Shown: positions 7,782-15,290 of the stretch, one piece after another | Position numbering within the stretch: the stretch's first letter is position 1 | How the letters are laid out: the number at the start of each line of letters is the position of its first letter | Origin: a virus | Reading direction: 5' to 3' (one strand) | Length of the DNA: 43,702 bases | Virus record (IMG/VR): IMGVR_UViG_3300028883_000074 | Span: 1 to 43,702 of that record | The notes under the pieces: model-generated | Databases searched by the model: none | Seen by the model: the letters and a program-made list of their open reading frames with translations, nothing else | Told to the model about the DNA's origin: nothing | Position numbers and translations under genes: made by a program

Positions 7782-9188
7782 ATGAAGCCTAAGGATGATC
7801 TTGTTGAGGTGACTCCTGAGTTTGATGAGTATGAGGAAGAGAATATTGTTAAGCTCATGTTTGATGAGCCTGCTTTTATGTCTTCTATTATTCCTAGGTT
7901 AGATACTGATTATTTTAAGAAGCATGAGACTTTTTATGTTTTTAATATAATTAAGGCTTATTATGATGAAAAAGGCATTATAATGTCTAGGAAGTTGTGC
8001 GAGTCTTTAGCTAAGAAGCATCTTACCGCTGATGATCCGCATTCGGAGATTCTTAGGATTATTAATGAGGAATCTGATCCTCGTGATGTGCCAGCTATCA
8101 AAGAGAATTTGGTGGAATGGGCTAAGAAGAGGCAATACGATAGGCTTTATGATGAGGAGGCTATGGAGCAACATCAGAATGGCAATTATGATTATTTAGA
8201 TAATATTATAGAAGAGGCTAGGAATATTACTGAGTTTAATACTGATTTGCTGTGGTTGCATGATGATTATGAGAGATTGTTTGCTGAGGATAAGGATAAG
8301 AGGTACACAACTGGGTTTGAGAAATTAGATCAGGCTATTAATGAGGGTGGTGTTATTCGTGGTGATGTTTTTTGTTTTATGGCTCCGACTGGTGTTGGTA
8401 AGAGTATTGCTTTGGTGAATACTGGCGCTGCTAATTGTGTTCGTGGGGAGTTGGTTTTACATGTGACTTTGGAGATGACTAGCGAGAAGACTGGTCAACG
8501 TTATTTGGGTCCTTTAACTAATCAGATTATTCGTGATAGGCATAAGAATAAGGATGTTATTACTAGGCAATTGCGTAGGCAGAAGGTTGATTCTGGTGGT
8601 GATATTATTCTTGCCGCTTATCCTCCTGATGAGGTTTCGATTGATACGTTACGTAGTTTGCTTGATCATGTTAAGAGGTGTAGTGGTAAGAGGGTTAGTG
8701 TTTTAATTATTGATTATTTGGAGCTTATGGTTCCTAGGAGCAAGACAGATAATGAGTATGAGAGGCAGAAGAAGGTCAGTACTGAGATTTGTAATTTGGC
8801 TTCTAAAGAAAATATTGTGATTTTTACTGCCAGTCAGACGAATCGTTCTGGTACGGATGTTAATAATGCTGATAGTGTTAAGGATAAGGTTATTGATCTC
8901 AATAAAACTGCTGAGAGTTATGGTAAGAATATGCCTCTGAGTTATGTTGTTACAATTAATCAGACTAGAGCTGAGTATGATAGTGGTAAGGAGCATGATG
9001 CTGAGGATGCTCCGGTAACTAGAGCTAGAGCTAGGTTGTATATTGCTAAGAATAGGAATGGTCCGAAATTCAAGGAGATTGAGACTTATATTAATTATGA
9101 GAAGATGAAGATGACAGAGGGTGATTGGCTTACTGATGATGCTAGAGAGGCTTGGAAGAAAAAGAAAAAAGAAAAATCTCAGAAATGA
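7782..9188 (+). CDS. dnaB: Replicative DNA helicase, DnaB / T4 gp41 type
   Basis: A 468-residue protein. A helical N-terminal domain (about 20-150) precedes a RecA-fold ATPase. Its ATPase motifs are GFEKLDQAINEGGVIRGDVF, Walker A APTGVGKS (201-208), TLEM (229-232), Walker B LIIDYLELM (D311), and a sensor-like FTASQTNRSG. The tail is very lysine-rich. The ATG at 7782 is preceded by a purine-rich SD; a TTG two codons earlier is less likely. It would unwind DNA 5'-3' at the fork together with the primase at 27734. It follows the duplication protein and overlaps the next gene by ATGA. Confidence 0.93.
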   Translation: MKPKDDLVEVTPEFDEYEEENIVKLMFDEPAFMSSIIPRLDTDYFKKHETFYVFNIIKAYYDEKGIIMSRKLCESLAKKHLTADDPHSEILRIINEESDPRDVPAIKENLVEWAKKRQYDRLYDEEAMEQHQNGNYDYLDNIIEEARNITEFNTDLLWLHDDYERLFAEDKDKRYTTGFEKLDQAINEGGVIRGDVFCFMAPTGVGKSIALVNTGAANCVRGELVLHVTLEMTSEKTGQRYLGPLTNQIIRDRHKNKDVITRQLRRQKVDSGGDIILAAYPPDEVSIDTLRSLLDHVKRCSGKRVSVLIIDYLELMVPRSKTDNEYERQKKVSTEICNLASKENIVIFTASQTNRSGTDVNNADSVKDKVIDLNKTAESYGKNMPLSYVVTINQTRAEYDSGKEHDAEDAPVTRARARLYIAKNRNGPKFKEIETYINYEKMKMTEGDWLTDDAREAWKKKKKEKSQK

Positions 9189-9568
9189 ATCTTAAACCGA
9201 ATATGACGTATTATGCCCAGGTGGGGTCTGAGCGTCAATTGTTGTATTATGTGGATTGGCCTAGATATGAGTTTAAGATTATAGAGGAAGAAGTTAAGGG
9301 TAAGAAGGTATTGAAGAAGAATAAGCATTTTTGGCATAGAATTGCTATGGAATTTCCGACTAGGATGGTAGAGACGATGTCTGTTTGGTTGAATTCTGGT
9401 AAGGAGACGGACATTATTATAGGTGCAATTTGCGGAGATAAGAATGTTCAGCAGTGGTTTTTACAGAATGCTAAGATTGAGAGTGCTAAGGAAGGGCTTG
9501 GTAGAACTGTAAATATTTCGGTTGTGGTGGTTCATTTGTCTTACACTTGGGCGAGGCGATTAAAATGA
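9185..9568 (+). CDS. Hypothetical protein
   Basis: A 127-residue protein whose ATG overlaps the helicase stop (ATGA). It has a beta-rich N-terminal half (MTYYAQVGSERQLLYYVDWPRYEFKII) and an alpha/beta second half ending in a hydrophobic strand (VNISVVVVHLSYTW). No recognised motif. It sits between helicase and an FmdB-type zinc ribbon, and its stop overlaps the next start. Its place in the operon suggests a replication or recombination accessory, but this is weak evidence. Confidence 0.65.
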   Translation: MNLKPNMTYYAQVGSERQLLYYVDWPRYEFKIIEEEVKGKKVLKKNKHFWHRIAMEFPTRMVETMSVWLNSGKETDIIIGAICGDKNVQQWFLQNAKIESAKEGLGRTVNISVVVVHLSYTWARRLK

Positions 9569-9903
9569 GATATGATTATTATTGCAAAGATTGCGATGCA
9601 CTTTGGGAAGTAGAACATTCCATGAAAGAGAAACCAGAGATTCTATGCCCGGAGTGTTCCAGTAAGAACACCGCGATAGCGATTACGACCTCGCCGGAGG
9701 CGTATGTAAGGGGCAATGGTTATCTAGATGTTAAGGGACGTCGTGCGGATATGCATAGATATAAGTTATTGAATGATGACCCTTATGCTGGCATGCGTCA
9801 ATCTGGTGAGGTTGATCATATTGCTAAAACTCTCAGAGATAGTGGTAAACGTCAAAAGAATCCTAAGACGTTTAACATGAGTACCAAGAAGAGCAAGAAG
9901 TGA
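9565..9903 (+). CDS. FmdB-type zinc-ribbon protein
   Basis: A 112-residue protein with an N-terminal zinc ribbon of the FmdB/CxxC-CxxC class: RYDYYCKDC (C7, C10), a short beta hairpin with EVEHSM, then ILCPEC (C28, C31). The rest is basic and ends in a lysine-rich tail. The start at 9565 overlaps the preceding stop. FmdB-like ribbons are common in bacteria and phages as small putative regulators; the actual target is unknown. The stop is linked by ATGA to the family A polymerase-like gene. Confidence 0.7.
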   Translation: MRYDYYCKDCDALWEVEHSMKEKPEILCPECSSKNTAIAITTSPEAYVRGNGYLDVKGRRADMHRYKLLNDDPYAGMRQSGEVDHIAKTLRDSGKRQKNPKTFNMSTKKSKK

Positions 9904-11033
9904 ATGTACTTACATTATTTAGTTATAAAAGGACGCCAATTCCGTTACTTTCTTTGGTAGTGGATGATGAGGATATAGAGTTCTATACTTTCTATTTTCC
10001 CAATACTGGCCTTACTATAAATCAGATAGAGGATAATATTAATAAGTTCAAGAAGTTATTTTCACGGGATAATGTTTGTTGCAATGATTTTCTTTCGCAT
10101 ATCCAGGCTTTCGATTTAGATATTCGTGATTCGTATGATGTTTATGATTATTGTATTCCTGAGATTAAGTTGTCTACGAATGATCTTGGTAGATGCAAGA
10201 GGGCGTTGTGTTCTATTATTGACGAGTTGATTGATGATGATTATTCTCAGCAGTGGCGTCGGCTTGTCTCGAGTGCTTCTCTTGTATATTCGGTGTTGCA
10301 TTCTAGGGGTGTTTTTTGCGGTTATCGTAAGGAGTTTCCTAGATATAGTCTACAGACCTTGACGGGTAGGTCTAAGACAACTGGTTTTAATATCCAGGGG
10401 ACTACTTCTGATGATAATATAAGATCAGTTAATGATAATCATGAGTTTTTTATTTGTTTTGATTGGATTTCTGCTGATATTTGTATGGCTGCGCATATGT
10501 CTGGGGATAAGAAGTTACTTAGGTCTTTTACGGAGTCTGATCCGTATACTGTTATTTCGGATCAGACTGGTTTGGGGAGGGATGTTTGTAAGAATTCTTT
10601 TATTAGGTCTTTGTATGCTATGAATTTCGATAATGATATTTTTTCTATATTTCCGGGTTTTCGTTCTTGGATGGAGTCTCGTAGGGAGGAATTGCGGATG
10701 TATGATAAAGTTGATACGATCTTAGGTAGAGAATTCGTTTTGGGTGATAATAGGGAATTGAGTGTGTTTAATGCTCAATTTCAGGGTAGTGTGGTGCATG
10801 CTATGCAGTCAGTTTTGTCTAGGGTCTTTGATAAATATCCAGAGTATATTCTAACTGAGGTTCATGATGCTTTGATTTTATGTTGCCCGGAGCGTGTTGT
10901 GTGTAATATTATAGATGAGGTTGGTAAGATTATGATTTCGCCTCTTGAAGGTTTGGTTGATATTAGGATGCCTTTTACGATAAGTATTGGTGGGCATTGG
11001 AAAGATTGGGTTAAGGTTCGGACGTGTAGATAG
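9900..11033 (+). CDS. Reduced family A (PolI-like) DNA polymerase
   Basis: A 377-residue protein with the ordered motifs of family A polymerases. TGRSKTTGFNIQG resembles the 'TGRLSS..NLQ' element. Motif A is FICFDWISADICMAAHM, with the catalytic Asp at 188. Motif B keeps R227, K231 and Y239 with T7-like spacing. Motif C is EVHDALIL, where H322 and D323 remain but the usual following Glu is Ala. The N-terminal 140 residues show no clear 3'-5' exonuclease or 5' nuclease motifs, so the protein is far shorter than PolI or T7 polymerase. It could be a gap-filling or repair enzyme, a primer-processing partner for the separate 5' nuclease at 12852, or a non-catalytic relic. Both metal-binding Asp residues being present argues against a relic. 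Confidence 0.7.
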   Translation: MNVLTLFSYKRTPIPLLSLVVDDEDIEFYTFYFPNTGLTINQIEDNINKFKKLFSRDNVCCNDFLSHIQAFDLDIRDSYDVYDYCIPEIKLSTNDLGRCKRALCSIIDELIDDDYSQQWRRLVSSASLVYSVLHSRGVFCGYRKEFPRYSLQTLTGRSKTTGFNIQGTTSDDNIRSVNDNHEFFICFDWISADICMAAHMSGDKKLLRSFTESDPYTVISDQTGLGRDVCKNSFIRSLYAMNFDNDIFSIFPGFRSWMESRREELRMYDKVDTILGREFVLGDNRELSVFNAQFQGSVVHAMQSVLSRVFDKYPEYILTEVHDALILCCPERVVCNIIDEVGKIMISPLEGLVDIRMPFTISIGGHWKDWVKVRTCR

Positions 11034-11050
11034 TCAAAAATAAAATAGCG
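11032..11050 (+). promoter_or_regulatory. Shared A/T-rich intergenic element, copy 1
   Basis: AGTCAAAAATAAAATAGCG follows directly on the stop of the family A polymerase gene. A near copy (one base insertion and one mismatch) follows the stop at 21019, and a partial copy is at 43245. All three sit in gaps ahead of new transcription-type units, so it may be a phage promoter element; the TAAAAT/AATAAAATA core loosely resembles a -10 or T4-late box. No good -35 is visible. Confidence 0.4.
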
Positions 11051-11089
11051 AGTTAACGAGTAAACGATTAGTTTAGCGATTTTGCGATT
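11049..11089 (+). repeat. Five spaced CGA(G/T)T repeats upstream of the SSB operon
   Basis: CGAGT, CGAGT, CGATT, CGATT and CGATT start at 11049, 11057, 11065, 11077 and 11085, giving steps of 8, 8, 12 and 8 bases. The lettering between them is A/T-rich. The regular spacing suggests an array of protein-binding sites or single-stranded-RNA sites for the SSB. It is short enough that chance cannot be excluded. Confidence 0.45.
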
Positions 11090-11097
11090 ACTAGGTT

Positions 11098-11144
11098 GGA
11101 TGGTGAGAAGGTCTTCCCCAGAACTTCTATCCATTTGACCATCC
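11098..11144 (+). promoter_or_regulatory. Two-stem RNA structure abutting the ribosome-binding site
   Basis: A perfect 7-base outer stem (GGATGGT at 11098-11104 with ACCATCC at 11138-11144) encloses an inner 5-base stem (AGAAG at 11106-11110 with CTTCT at 11124-11128). The SD-like TGAGG starts one base after the outer stem and the ATG is at 11155, so folding would affect initiation. There is no U-run, so it is not a standard terminator. It is too short (47 nt) for a tRNA. Confidence 0.55.
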
Positions 11145-11154
11145 TGAGGTTTCA

Positions 11155-11631
11155 ATGAGTTGGATTACTAGGAACATTGATGCTGATTTGTCTGAATGGC
11201 TGTTTAACATTCGTGTTAAGTTGCCGAAGCGTTCTCTTATACATCGTGATATTCGTCCTGATATTAGGATCGATTATGATGATTTAGAGAGACAACTGGC
11301 TGAGATTCCAGAGATCATGGCTTTTTGGGATTTAGTTTTGGCAGAAGTCAAAGCGGAAGTTGCAACCATAGAAAGTAGAAAGGAGGCTATTCGGGCTGAT
11401 ATACTTGATGAAATAAGGAAAAAGGCTGAGGAAACCAATGTCAGGATCAGCGTTCAGATCATGCGCGATATTGTGAATTCCGATAATCGCATGATGGCTG
11501 AATCTGCTCAACTCATTGCTTTCCAAAAGAGGGAAAACCAGGTTAGAGCGATTGTTAATGCTTTGTTTCGCAAGTCAGAGAGTCTGCGTAGTTTAGCAGG
11601 ATTTAAAAGAGAAGAACACAAAAGAGCATAG
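11155..11631 (+). CDS. Small helical protein next to SSB, possible UvsY-like recombination mediator
   Basis: A 158-residue, almost entirely helical, charged protein ([32 protein letters not shown], ending [13 protein letters not shown]). Size, helical character, basic end and position directly upstream of the SSB gene resemble T4 UvsY, which loads the recombinase on SSB-coated DNA. Sequence identity to UvsY is not evident by eye. A RecA gene elsewhere in the window gives it a plausible partner. It is preceded by a structured leader and followed by SSB after 10 bases. The gene is secure; the role is an inference. Confidence 0.6.
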   Translation: MSWITRNIDADLSEWLFNIRVKLPKRSLIHRDIRPDIRIDYDDLERQLAEIPEIMAFWDLVLAEVKAEVATIESRKEAIRADILDEIRKKAEETNVRISVQIMRDIVNSDNRMMAESAQLIAFQKRENQVRAIVNALFRKSESLRSLAGFKREEHKRA

Positions 11632-11641
11632 GAGACCCTCC

Positions 11642-12793
11642 ATGATTAGCAAGAAAGATATGTTAAACCGGATGCGGAAGAAGCGAGAGGAACGTAATAC
11701 CAGAAGAAAAGACCCAACGGAATTCCGTCCTCCCCGCGTCAAGGAAGACAAGAAGACCTACTACATACGGTTTTTGCCGCCATTGGAAGCTGGCGAGAAG
11801 TGTGTGACGGGAACTTGCCCCGAAGATAAAGCCCTGGATAATTGGTTCTATGAAAATGGGAACCACTGGCTGGGAGCGGCAGGTAAGCGTTTGAAGTTAG
11901 AATGTCCTAGAGCGCATGACAATGGGGATTGCGCCATATGTCAGTTGGGTTTTGATCTTCTTGACGAAGAGAAAGACGAAAAGAAGAGAAGCGAGATTGC
12001 CAGGACGTATTTATCTCGCGTATATTATGCTGTTAATGTGTATTTTCCGGATATCAAAGCAAATCCGGAGGAAGTTAGAGGGAAGGTGATGTGGTGGAAT
12101 CTTCCCAAGACGATTTATGATAAGTGTGATGAGTGTCTTATGAATGATGATTGTGGGGATGAGATCGATCCTAAGGCTCATGGTCTTTTCTTCTATCCAG
12201 AAGAGGGTTATGCTTTTAAGGTATCAATCAAAAACAAAAACGAATATAATAATTATGAGGAGTCTGGCTTTGTAGTCTCCAGTCTGGGGCATCTTCTCTC
12301 AGAAGAGACAAAGGATGGTTTCGAGGAGGTTAAGGATAAGGTGGGGCAGATTTTAGCTCAAAGACATATCTTGCAGGACAAGTTCCAAGCCCGTGACCCC
12401 GACAAGATTGAAAAGGTCGTAGATGAGTTGCTTGGTGGTGGTGACGATGATGAGGATGAGAGCATCGATGCCACGAAGTCTAAACCGCGTGATAAGACAT
12501 CCGCCGCCACACAGAATCTTGGTAGTACGAAAGCTGGCGAGATAGACAAGAGCGGTTTGCCTGATGATGAGCCGGTAGCCGAAGAAAAGAAGGAACCAGA
12601 ACCGGAGAAGGAGCCGGAGCCAGAGCCGGAGCCGGAGAAGGAACCAGAGCCGGAGAAGGAGCCAGAACCGGAGAAGGAGCCGGAGAAGGAACCAGAGCCG
12701 GAGAAGGAGAAGGAACCGGAGAAGGAGCCAGAGGGAGATCCGGACGTAAAGGATCTATTGGCCAGAATCAGGGCTAAGAAGGCAAAGAAATAA
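11642..12793 (+). CDS. Single-stranded DNA-binding protein, T4 gp32-like, zinc type
   Basis: A 383-residue protein. A basic N-terminal arm (residues 1-25, [14 protein letters not shown]) would give cooperativity, as in gp32. The core contains YYIRFLPP and a zinc site H75, C88, C97, C100. The spacing H-x12-C-x8-C-x2-C is nearly that of T4 gp32 (H-x12-C-x9-C-x2-C). A second Cys cluster, [10 protein letters not shown], follows at 162-171. Residues 301-310 are [10 protein letters not shown], a motif repeated in the NYN protein at 42581. A long PE/KEPE low-complexity stretch (about 317-364) and a basic end follow. The long acidic tail probably recruits partners. A terminator follows the gene. Confidence 0.87.
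   Translation: MISKKDMLNRMRKKREERNTRRKDPTEFRPPRVKEDKKTYYIRFLPPLEAGEKCVTGTCPEDKALDNWFYENGNHWLGAAGKRLKLECPRAHDNGDCAICQLGFDLLDEEKDEKKRSEIARTYLSRVYYAVNVYFPDIKANPEEVRGKVMWWNLPKTIYDKCDECLMNDDCGDEIDPKAHGLFFYPEEGYAFKVSIKNKNEYNNYEESGFVVSSLGHLLSEETKDGFEEVKDKVGQILAQRHILQDKFQARDPDKIEKVVDELLGGGDDDEDESIDATKSKPRDKTSAATQNLGSTKAGEIDKSGLPDDEPVAEEKKEPEPEKEPEPEPEPEKEPEPEKEPEPEKEPEKEPEPEKEKEPEKEPEGDPDVKDLLARIRAKKAKK
12591..12733 (+). repeat. GAG/CCG-rich tandem codon repeat in the SSB tail
   Basis: An imperfect array of 12- to 18-base units encoding [10 protein letters not shown] and KEPE. It uses varied Glu and Pro codons (gaa/gag, cca/ccg), so part of the repetition is kept at protein level. Its length is likely to vary between relatives by slippage or recombination. 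A shorter PE repeat occurs in the gene at 3062. Confidence 0.75.
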
Positions 12794-12811
12794 GCATCCT
12801 GGATGATCGAC

Positions 12812-12836
12812 AAAGCCCCACATTCCGTGGGGCTTT
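12812..12836 (+). terminator. Hairpin terminator after SSB
   Basis: AAAGCCCCAC and GTGGGGCTTT form a 10-base-pair stem with loop ATTCC, 18 bases after the SSB stop. The U-tract is short and partly in the stem, and the symmetric A/T flanks would allow some activity in both directions. The 5' nuclease gene starts 16 bases later, so readthrough or a new promoter must serve it. Confidence 0.8.
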
Positions 12837-12851
12837 AAATTAAAGGATAAT

Positions 12852-13721
12852 ATGATGTATGATCACATGCTAATTGATGGTAGAAATTGTACGTATCGAG
12901 CTATTTATGCAGGGTTATCGGATCCAAATTTTAAGGCCCATTCTGCGGTTGTATTTTTCAGGTTTGTATCGACATATCTTAGGAAATTCAAACCACAAAA
13001 TGTGCATATCTTCTGGGATTGTAAAAGAAAGAAAGTCTGGAGGAAGCAACTCCTAGAAAGTTATAAAGAAGGTAGAGATACGAGCAGGAGTGGGAAATAC
13101 GATAAAGAGGAAATTAATAATCTTGTTGAAAATTGTTGTGAAGTTGTAGAGGCTTTAACGAATGTTCTTGGTTGTAGGAATTATATGTTAGAAAATCAAG
13201 AAGCAGATGATCTCATTTATGCTTTTTGTAGGCAATGTCCTTCTGACAAAATAATTATTATCAGCAGTGACGGTGATCTGAGGCAGATTGCTTTTGAGTA
13301 TAAAGGCGTTGACCTCTTTAGCCCCAACAACAAATCTAAGAGATTATATGATCCAACGGATGATGTAAACCCGATTGAACAGAAGGTCTTTGTAGGGGAC
13401 AAATCTGATAATATTGTTGGATACCACAAAATTGGTCCTGTTACTGCTAAAAAGATTATTGGTGATTATGCCAAGAGAAAAGAATTTTTTAAGTCGCATG
13501 ACGAGGAAGTATATCTTATGAACCGTGCGATCATTGATTTATCAATTAATCCAAATTTGCTTATAAATATCAAATATATCTCCGAAGTACTTTCTGAGAA
13601 GGTATCTTTGGATATGAGCAAATTACATAAAGAGATTCAAAGATATAAGGTGAGGGGGCTTAATGCCGAGATAAGTAAGCTTGCACACCCGTTCAAAGTA
13701 ATGTTTAATGGAGATAAGTAA
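12852..13721 (+). CDS. 5'-3' exonuclease / flap endonuclease (T4 RNase H, FEN type)
   Basis: A 289-residue PIN-type nuclease. Metal-binding acidic residues occur in the expected order: MLIDGRN near the start, IFWDCKRKKVWR, ENQEADDLIYAF (about residues 115-126), IISSDGDLRQI, then VGDKSDNIVGY leading into the helix-hairpin-helix HKIGPVTAKKI. It would remove RNA primers and flaps on the lagging strand, a natural partner for the separate family A polymerase-like protein. AAAGGA precedes a double ATG; the second (12855) has the better spacing. Its stop overlaps the next ATG (TAATG). Confidence 0.9.
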   Translation: MMYDHMLIDGRNCTYRAIYAGLSDPNFKAHSAVVFFRFVSTYLRKFKPQNVHIFWDCKRKKVWRKQLLESYKEGRDTSRSGKYDKEEINNLVENCCEVVEALTNVLGCRNYMLENQEADDLIYAFCRQCPSDKIIIISSDGDLRQIAFEYKGVDLFSPNNKSKRLYDPTDDVNPIEQKVFVGDKSDNIVGYHKIGPVTAKKIIGDYAKRKEFFKSHDEEVYLMNRAIIDLSINPNLLINIKYISEVLSEKVSLDMSKLHKEIQRYKVRGLNAEISKLAHPFKVMFNGDK

Positions 13722-13984
13722 TGGCTGTCGAGGTTCACGTAGCTAATATTGGTCTTCTACATGTCGATACACGGACGGGCGAAGTCTACACCAGAAGCTC
13801 CGGTAGCAGATCTATACAAGAGAACTTACACTTTGACACCCAACACAGGGTGTTGGCTGATGATACAATACCAAATACGAGCAACAATCCAGACATCAAA
13901 ACGTACCTAGAATTGGAAGCTGCTAGCGATTTCCAACCTGTGCAGATCTTCCAATCGCTGATAATAACAAAGAAGGTAACATGA
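13721..13984 (+). CDS. Small hypothetical protein
   Basis: An 87-residue protein coupled by TAATG to the 5' nuclease gene. It starts with strands (VEVHVANIGLLHVDTRTGEVYT) followed by a polar region. No motif is recognised. It is the first of four small genes (13721-15215) that form an accessory cassette ending in a strong terminator. Its ATGA overlap with the next gene supports it being real. Confidence 0.6.
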   Translation: MAVEVHVANIGLLHVDTRTGEVYTRSSGSRSIQENLHFDTQHRVLADDTIPNTSNNPDIKTYLELEAASDFQPVQIFQSLIITKKVT

Positions 13985-14241
13985 GGTACGTAGTCCTACT
14001 TATATTATTGCTACCTGGCTGTAAAAGCGTATCCAAAGAAACAGTAAGAAACATTAGGAACCAACACGTTATCTATAGAGAATTTTCCAAAAGAATGGAT
14101 GAAGGTAAGACAAACCGACAACAAGAACAACAAATGATCAGGAATGCTGCCCTGACTTACCAGGCATTAGATAGGGAAATCACTAATTGGAAGCCTGATA
14201 AGACGTTGTCGGAAGTCGATATAGACAAACCAGATAGGTGA
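13981..14241 (+). CDS. Small lipoprotein
   Basis: An 86-residue protein with a short lipoprotein signal: MRYVVLLILLLPGC with a lipobox-like LPGC, cysteine 14. The mature part is a charged helix rich in Gln, Arg and Asn (NRQQEQQMIRNAAL). It should be lipid-anchored at the membrane. Phage lipoproteins of this size include outer spanins and superinfection-exclusion factors; no inner-spanin or holin gene is recognised next to it, so neither role can be assigned. It overlaps its upstream neighbour by ATGA. Confidence 0.65.
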   Translation: MRYVVLLILLLPGCKSVSKETVRNIRNQHVIYREFSKRMDEGKTNRQQEQQMIRNAALTYQALDREITNWKPDKTLSEVDIDKPDR

Positions 14242-14244
14242 TTA

Positions 14245-14658
14245 ATGTCTACATCAGAAAGAGGATGGGTCGTAAACTTATTGCAGGTGCTTGACCAAGC
14301 CCTATCTGACGATGGCAAACTGACCTTTAATTTGCCGTCTGGAGAAGAAATCGTAACTACCATTACTGCAGATACTGTCGATTTCATCAAGAATAATCAA
14401 TGCCATTTGCTTTCTGTGGGATTTGAGACCTTCCAGCTTTTCTTGATACATAAGTCAAAGGGCGAAGATTTAGATGCTCTGGAGGAACTCTATTCTAAGA
14501 TTGATACGGATGAGCTAGTGGAAATGTCCAAAGTAACAGCGATACAAATGGACCAATATGCTAAGAAGATACAGGAAGTAAGAAGATTTTGGGTGGATTT
14601 GGCAAAACGATTGGGTACTAATGTTGCTCTCGGGTTGTTAAGTACGGTCGTCAGATAA
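14245..14658 (+). CDS. Hypothetical protein between two lipoprotein genes
   Basis: A 137-residue soluble protein with an acidic N-terminal half and a helical C-terminal half (IQMDQYAKKIQEVRRFWVDL). The end is hydrophobic (VALGLLSTVV) but short for a membrane anchor. It lies three bases after one lipoprotein gene and 11 before another, so it probably works with them. No family is recognised. Confidence 0.6.
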   Translation: MSTSERGWVVNLLQVLDQALSDDGKLTFNLPSGEEIVTTITADTVDFIKNNQCHLLSVGFETFQLFLIHKSKGEDLDALEELYSKIDTDELVEMSKVTAIQMDQYAKKIQEVRRFWVDLAKRLGTNVALGLLSTVVR

Positions 14659-14669
14659 AGGAGAAGACG

Positions 14670-15215
14670 ATGAACAGACTTGGAAAGGCACTTGTGCTTT
14701 GCTCATTATGTTTCTTTATAGTATTGCCCCCGGCTTTATTGGTTGGATGTGGGGATAATGCATCAGATATTATCAAGAAGCATCACGAAGAAATAGTGCT
14801 GGGAATCCAGATAGGGGTTATGAAAGCTGCTGAATATGGATTCAAGAAATGGAATGATGCTGATCCTGCTGCTTGCAAGGAAGCTGCTACTAAATTAGCT
14901 AAGAACATTTCGGAACAAATAAAACCTTGGATACAAGGTGATGGGAAACTTAAATCATCTCAGGAAATACAAGAGTTTGTCAATTCGTCATTGTTTAAAA
15001 ATTTACCTCAAGAAGCGCTGGATGCGATAGTTGCCGCAGCGGCTGTCCTCGATGTGTATCTCCCTACGCCAGATGTGAATGAGAAGCTTACTGAACAACA
15101 AATAGATTATATAATGGCTTTTCTTACTGGACTAGAGAAGGCGGCCAACATCTACACCGGCGATACCAGAGCAGCTCTTGGGAAGCCGAACATATGGATT
15201 AAGCCGTCGACATAA
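14670..15215 (+). CDS. Lipoprotein
   Basis: A 181-residue protein with a clear signal peptide: basic start MNRLGK, hydrophobic core to residue 25, and lipobox LVGC with cysteine 27. The mature part is mostly helical and soluble-looking. A perfect AAAGGAG SD lies 6-8 bases before the ATG, so it may be well expressed. It would be anchored in the cell envelope and is the second lipoprotein of this cassette. Superinfection exclusion or a lysis-related role is possible but not shown. Confidence 0.72.
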   Translation: MNRLGKALVLCSLCFFIVLPPALLVGCGDNASDIIKKHHEEIVLGIQIGVMKAAEYGFKKWNDADPAACKEAATKLAKNISEQIKPWIQGDGKLKSSQEIQEFVNSSLFKNLPQEALDAIVAAAAVLDVYLPTPDVNEKLTEQQIDYIMAFLTGLEKAANIYTGDTRAALGKPNIWIKPST

Positions 15216-15230
15216 ACAGAATTATTTTTA

Positions 15231-15254
15231 GTAAGTAGATATAGTAAATCAAAC
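15231..15254 (+). promoter_or_regulatory. Shared GTA(A)GTAGATA...GTAAA element, copy 1
   Basis: A 24-base stretch in the gap before the nuclease gene contains GTAAGTAGATA and AGTAAATCAAAC. A very similar 23-base stretch occurs at 31071 ahead of the tape-measure gene. Both follow an AATT-rich, -10-like run. It may be part of a promoter or a transcript leader. Copy 1 overlaps the first bases of the terminator stem. Confidence 0.35.
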
Positions 15255-15277
15255 GCCCGCGCAAAGCGGGCGTTTTT
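15251..15277 (+). terminator. Strong Rho-independent terminator
   Basis: AAACGCCCGC and GCGGGCGTTT form a perfect 10-base-pair stem with loop GCAAA, followed by two further Ts to make TTTTT. It closes the lipoprotein cassette. The next gene's SD (AGGAG) starts a few bases downstream, so transcription must restart or read through. Confidence 0.9.
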
Positions 15278-15290
15278 CTAGGAGAATATA

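Noticed and set aside
11098-11144. 7-base stem that looks like a tRNA acceptor stem
   Set aside because: Only 47 bases long, with no T-arm or anticodon arm; treated as a leader structure.
10862-11155. Minus-strand frame crossing the SSB-operon leader
   Set aside because: Its start would lie in the hairpin region with no SD, and most of it is complement of the polymerase-like gene.
12358-12813. Long minus-strand frame encoding a Ser/Gly repeat opposite the SSB tail
   Set aside because: It is the complement of the PE/KE codon repeat; no start signal.
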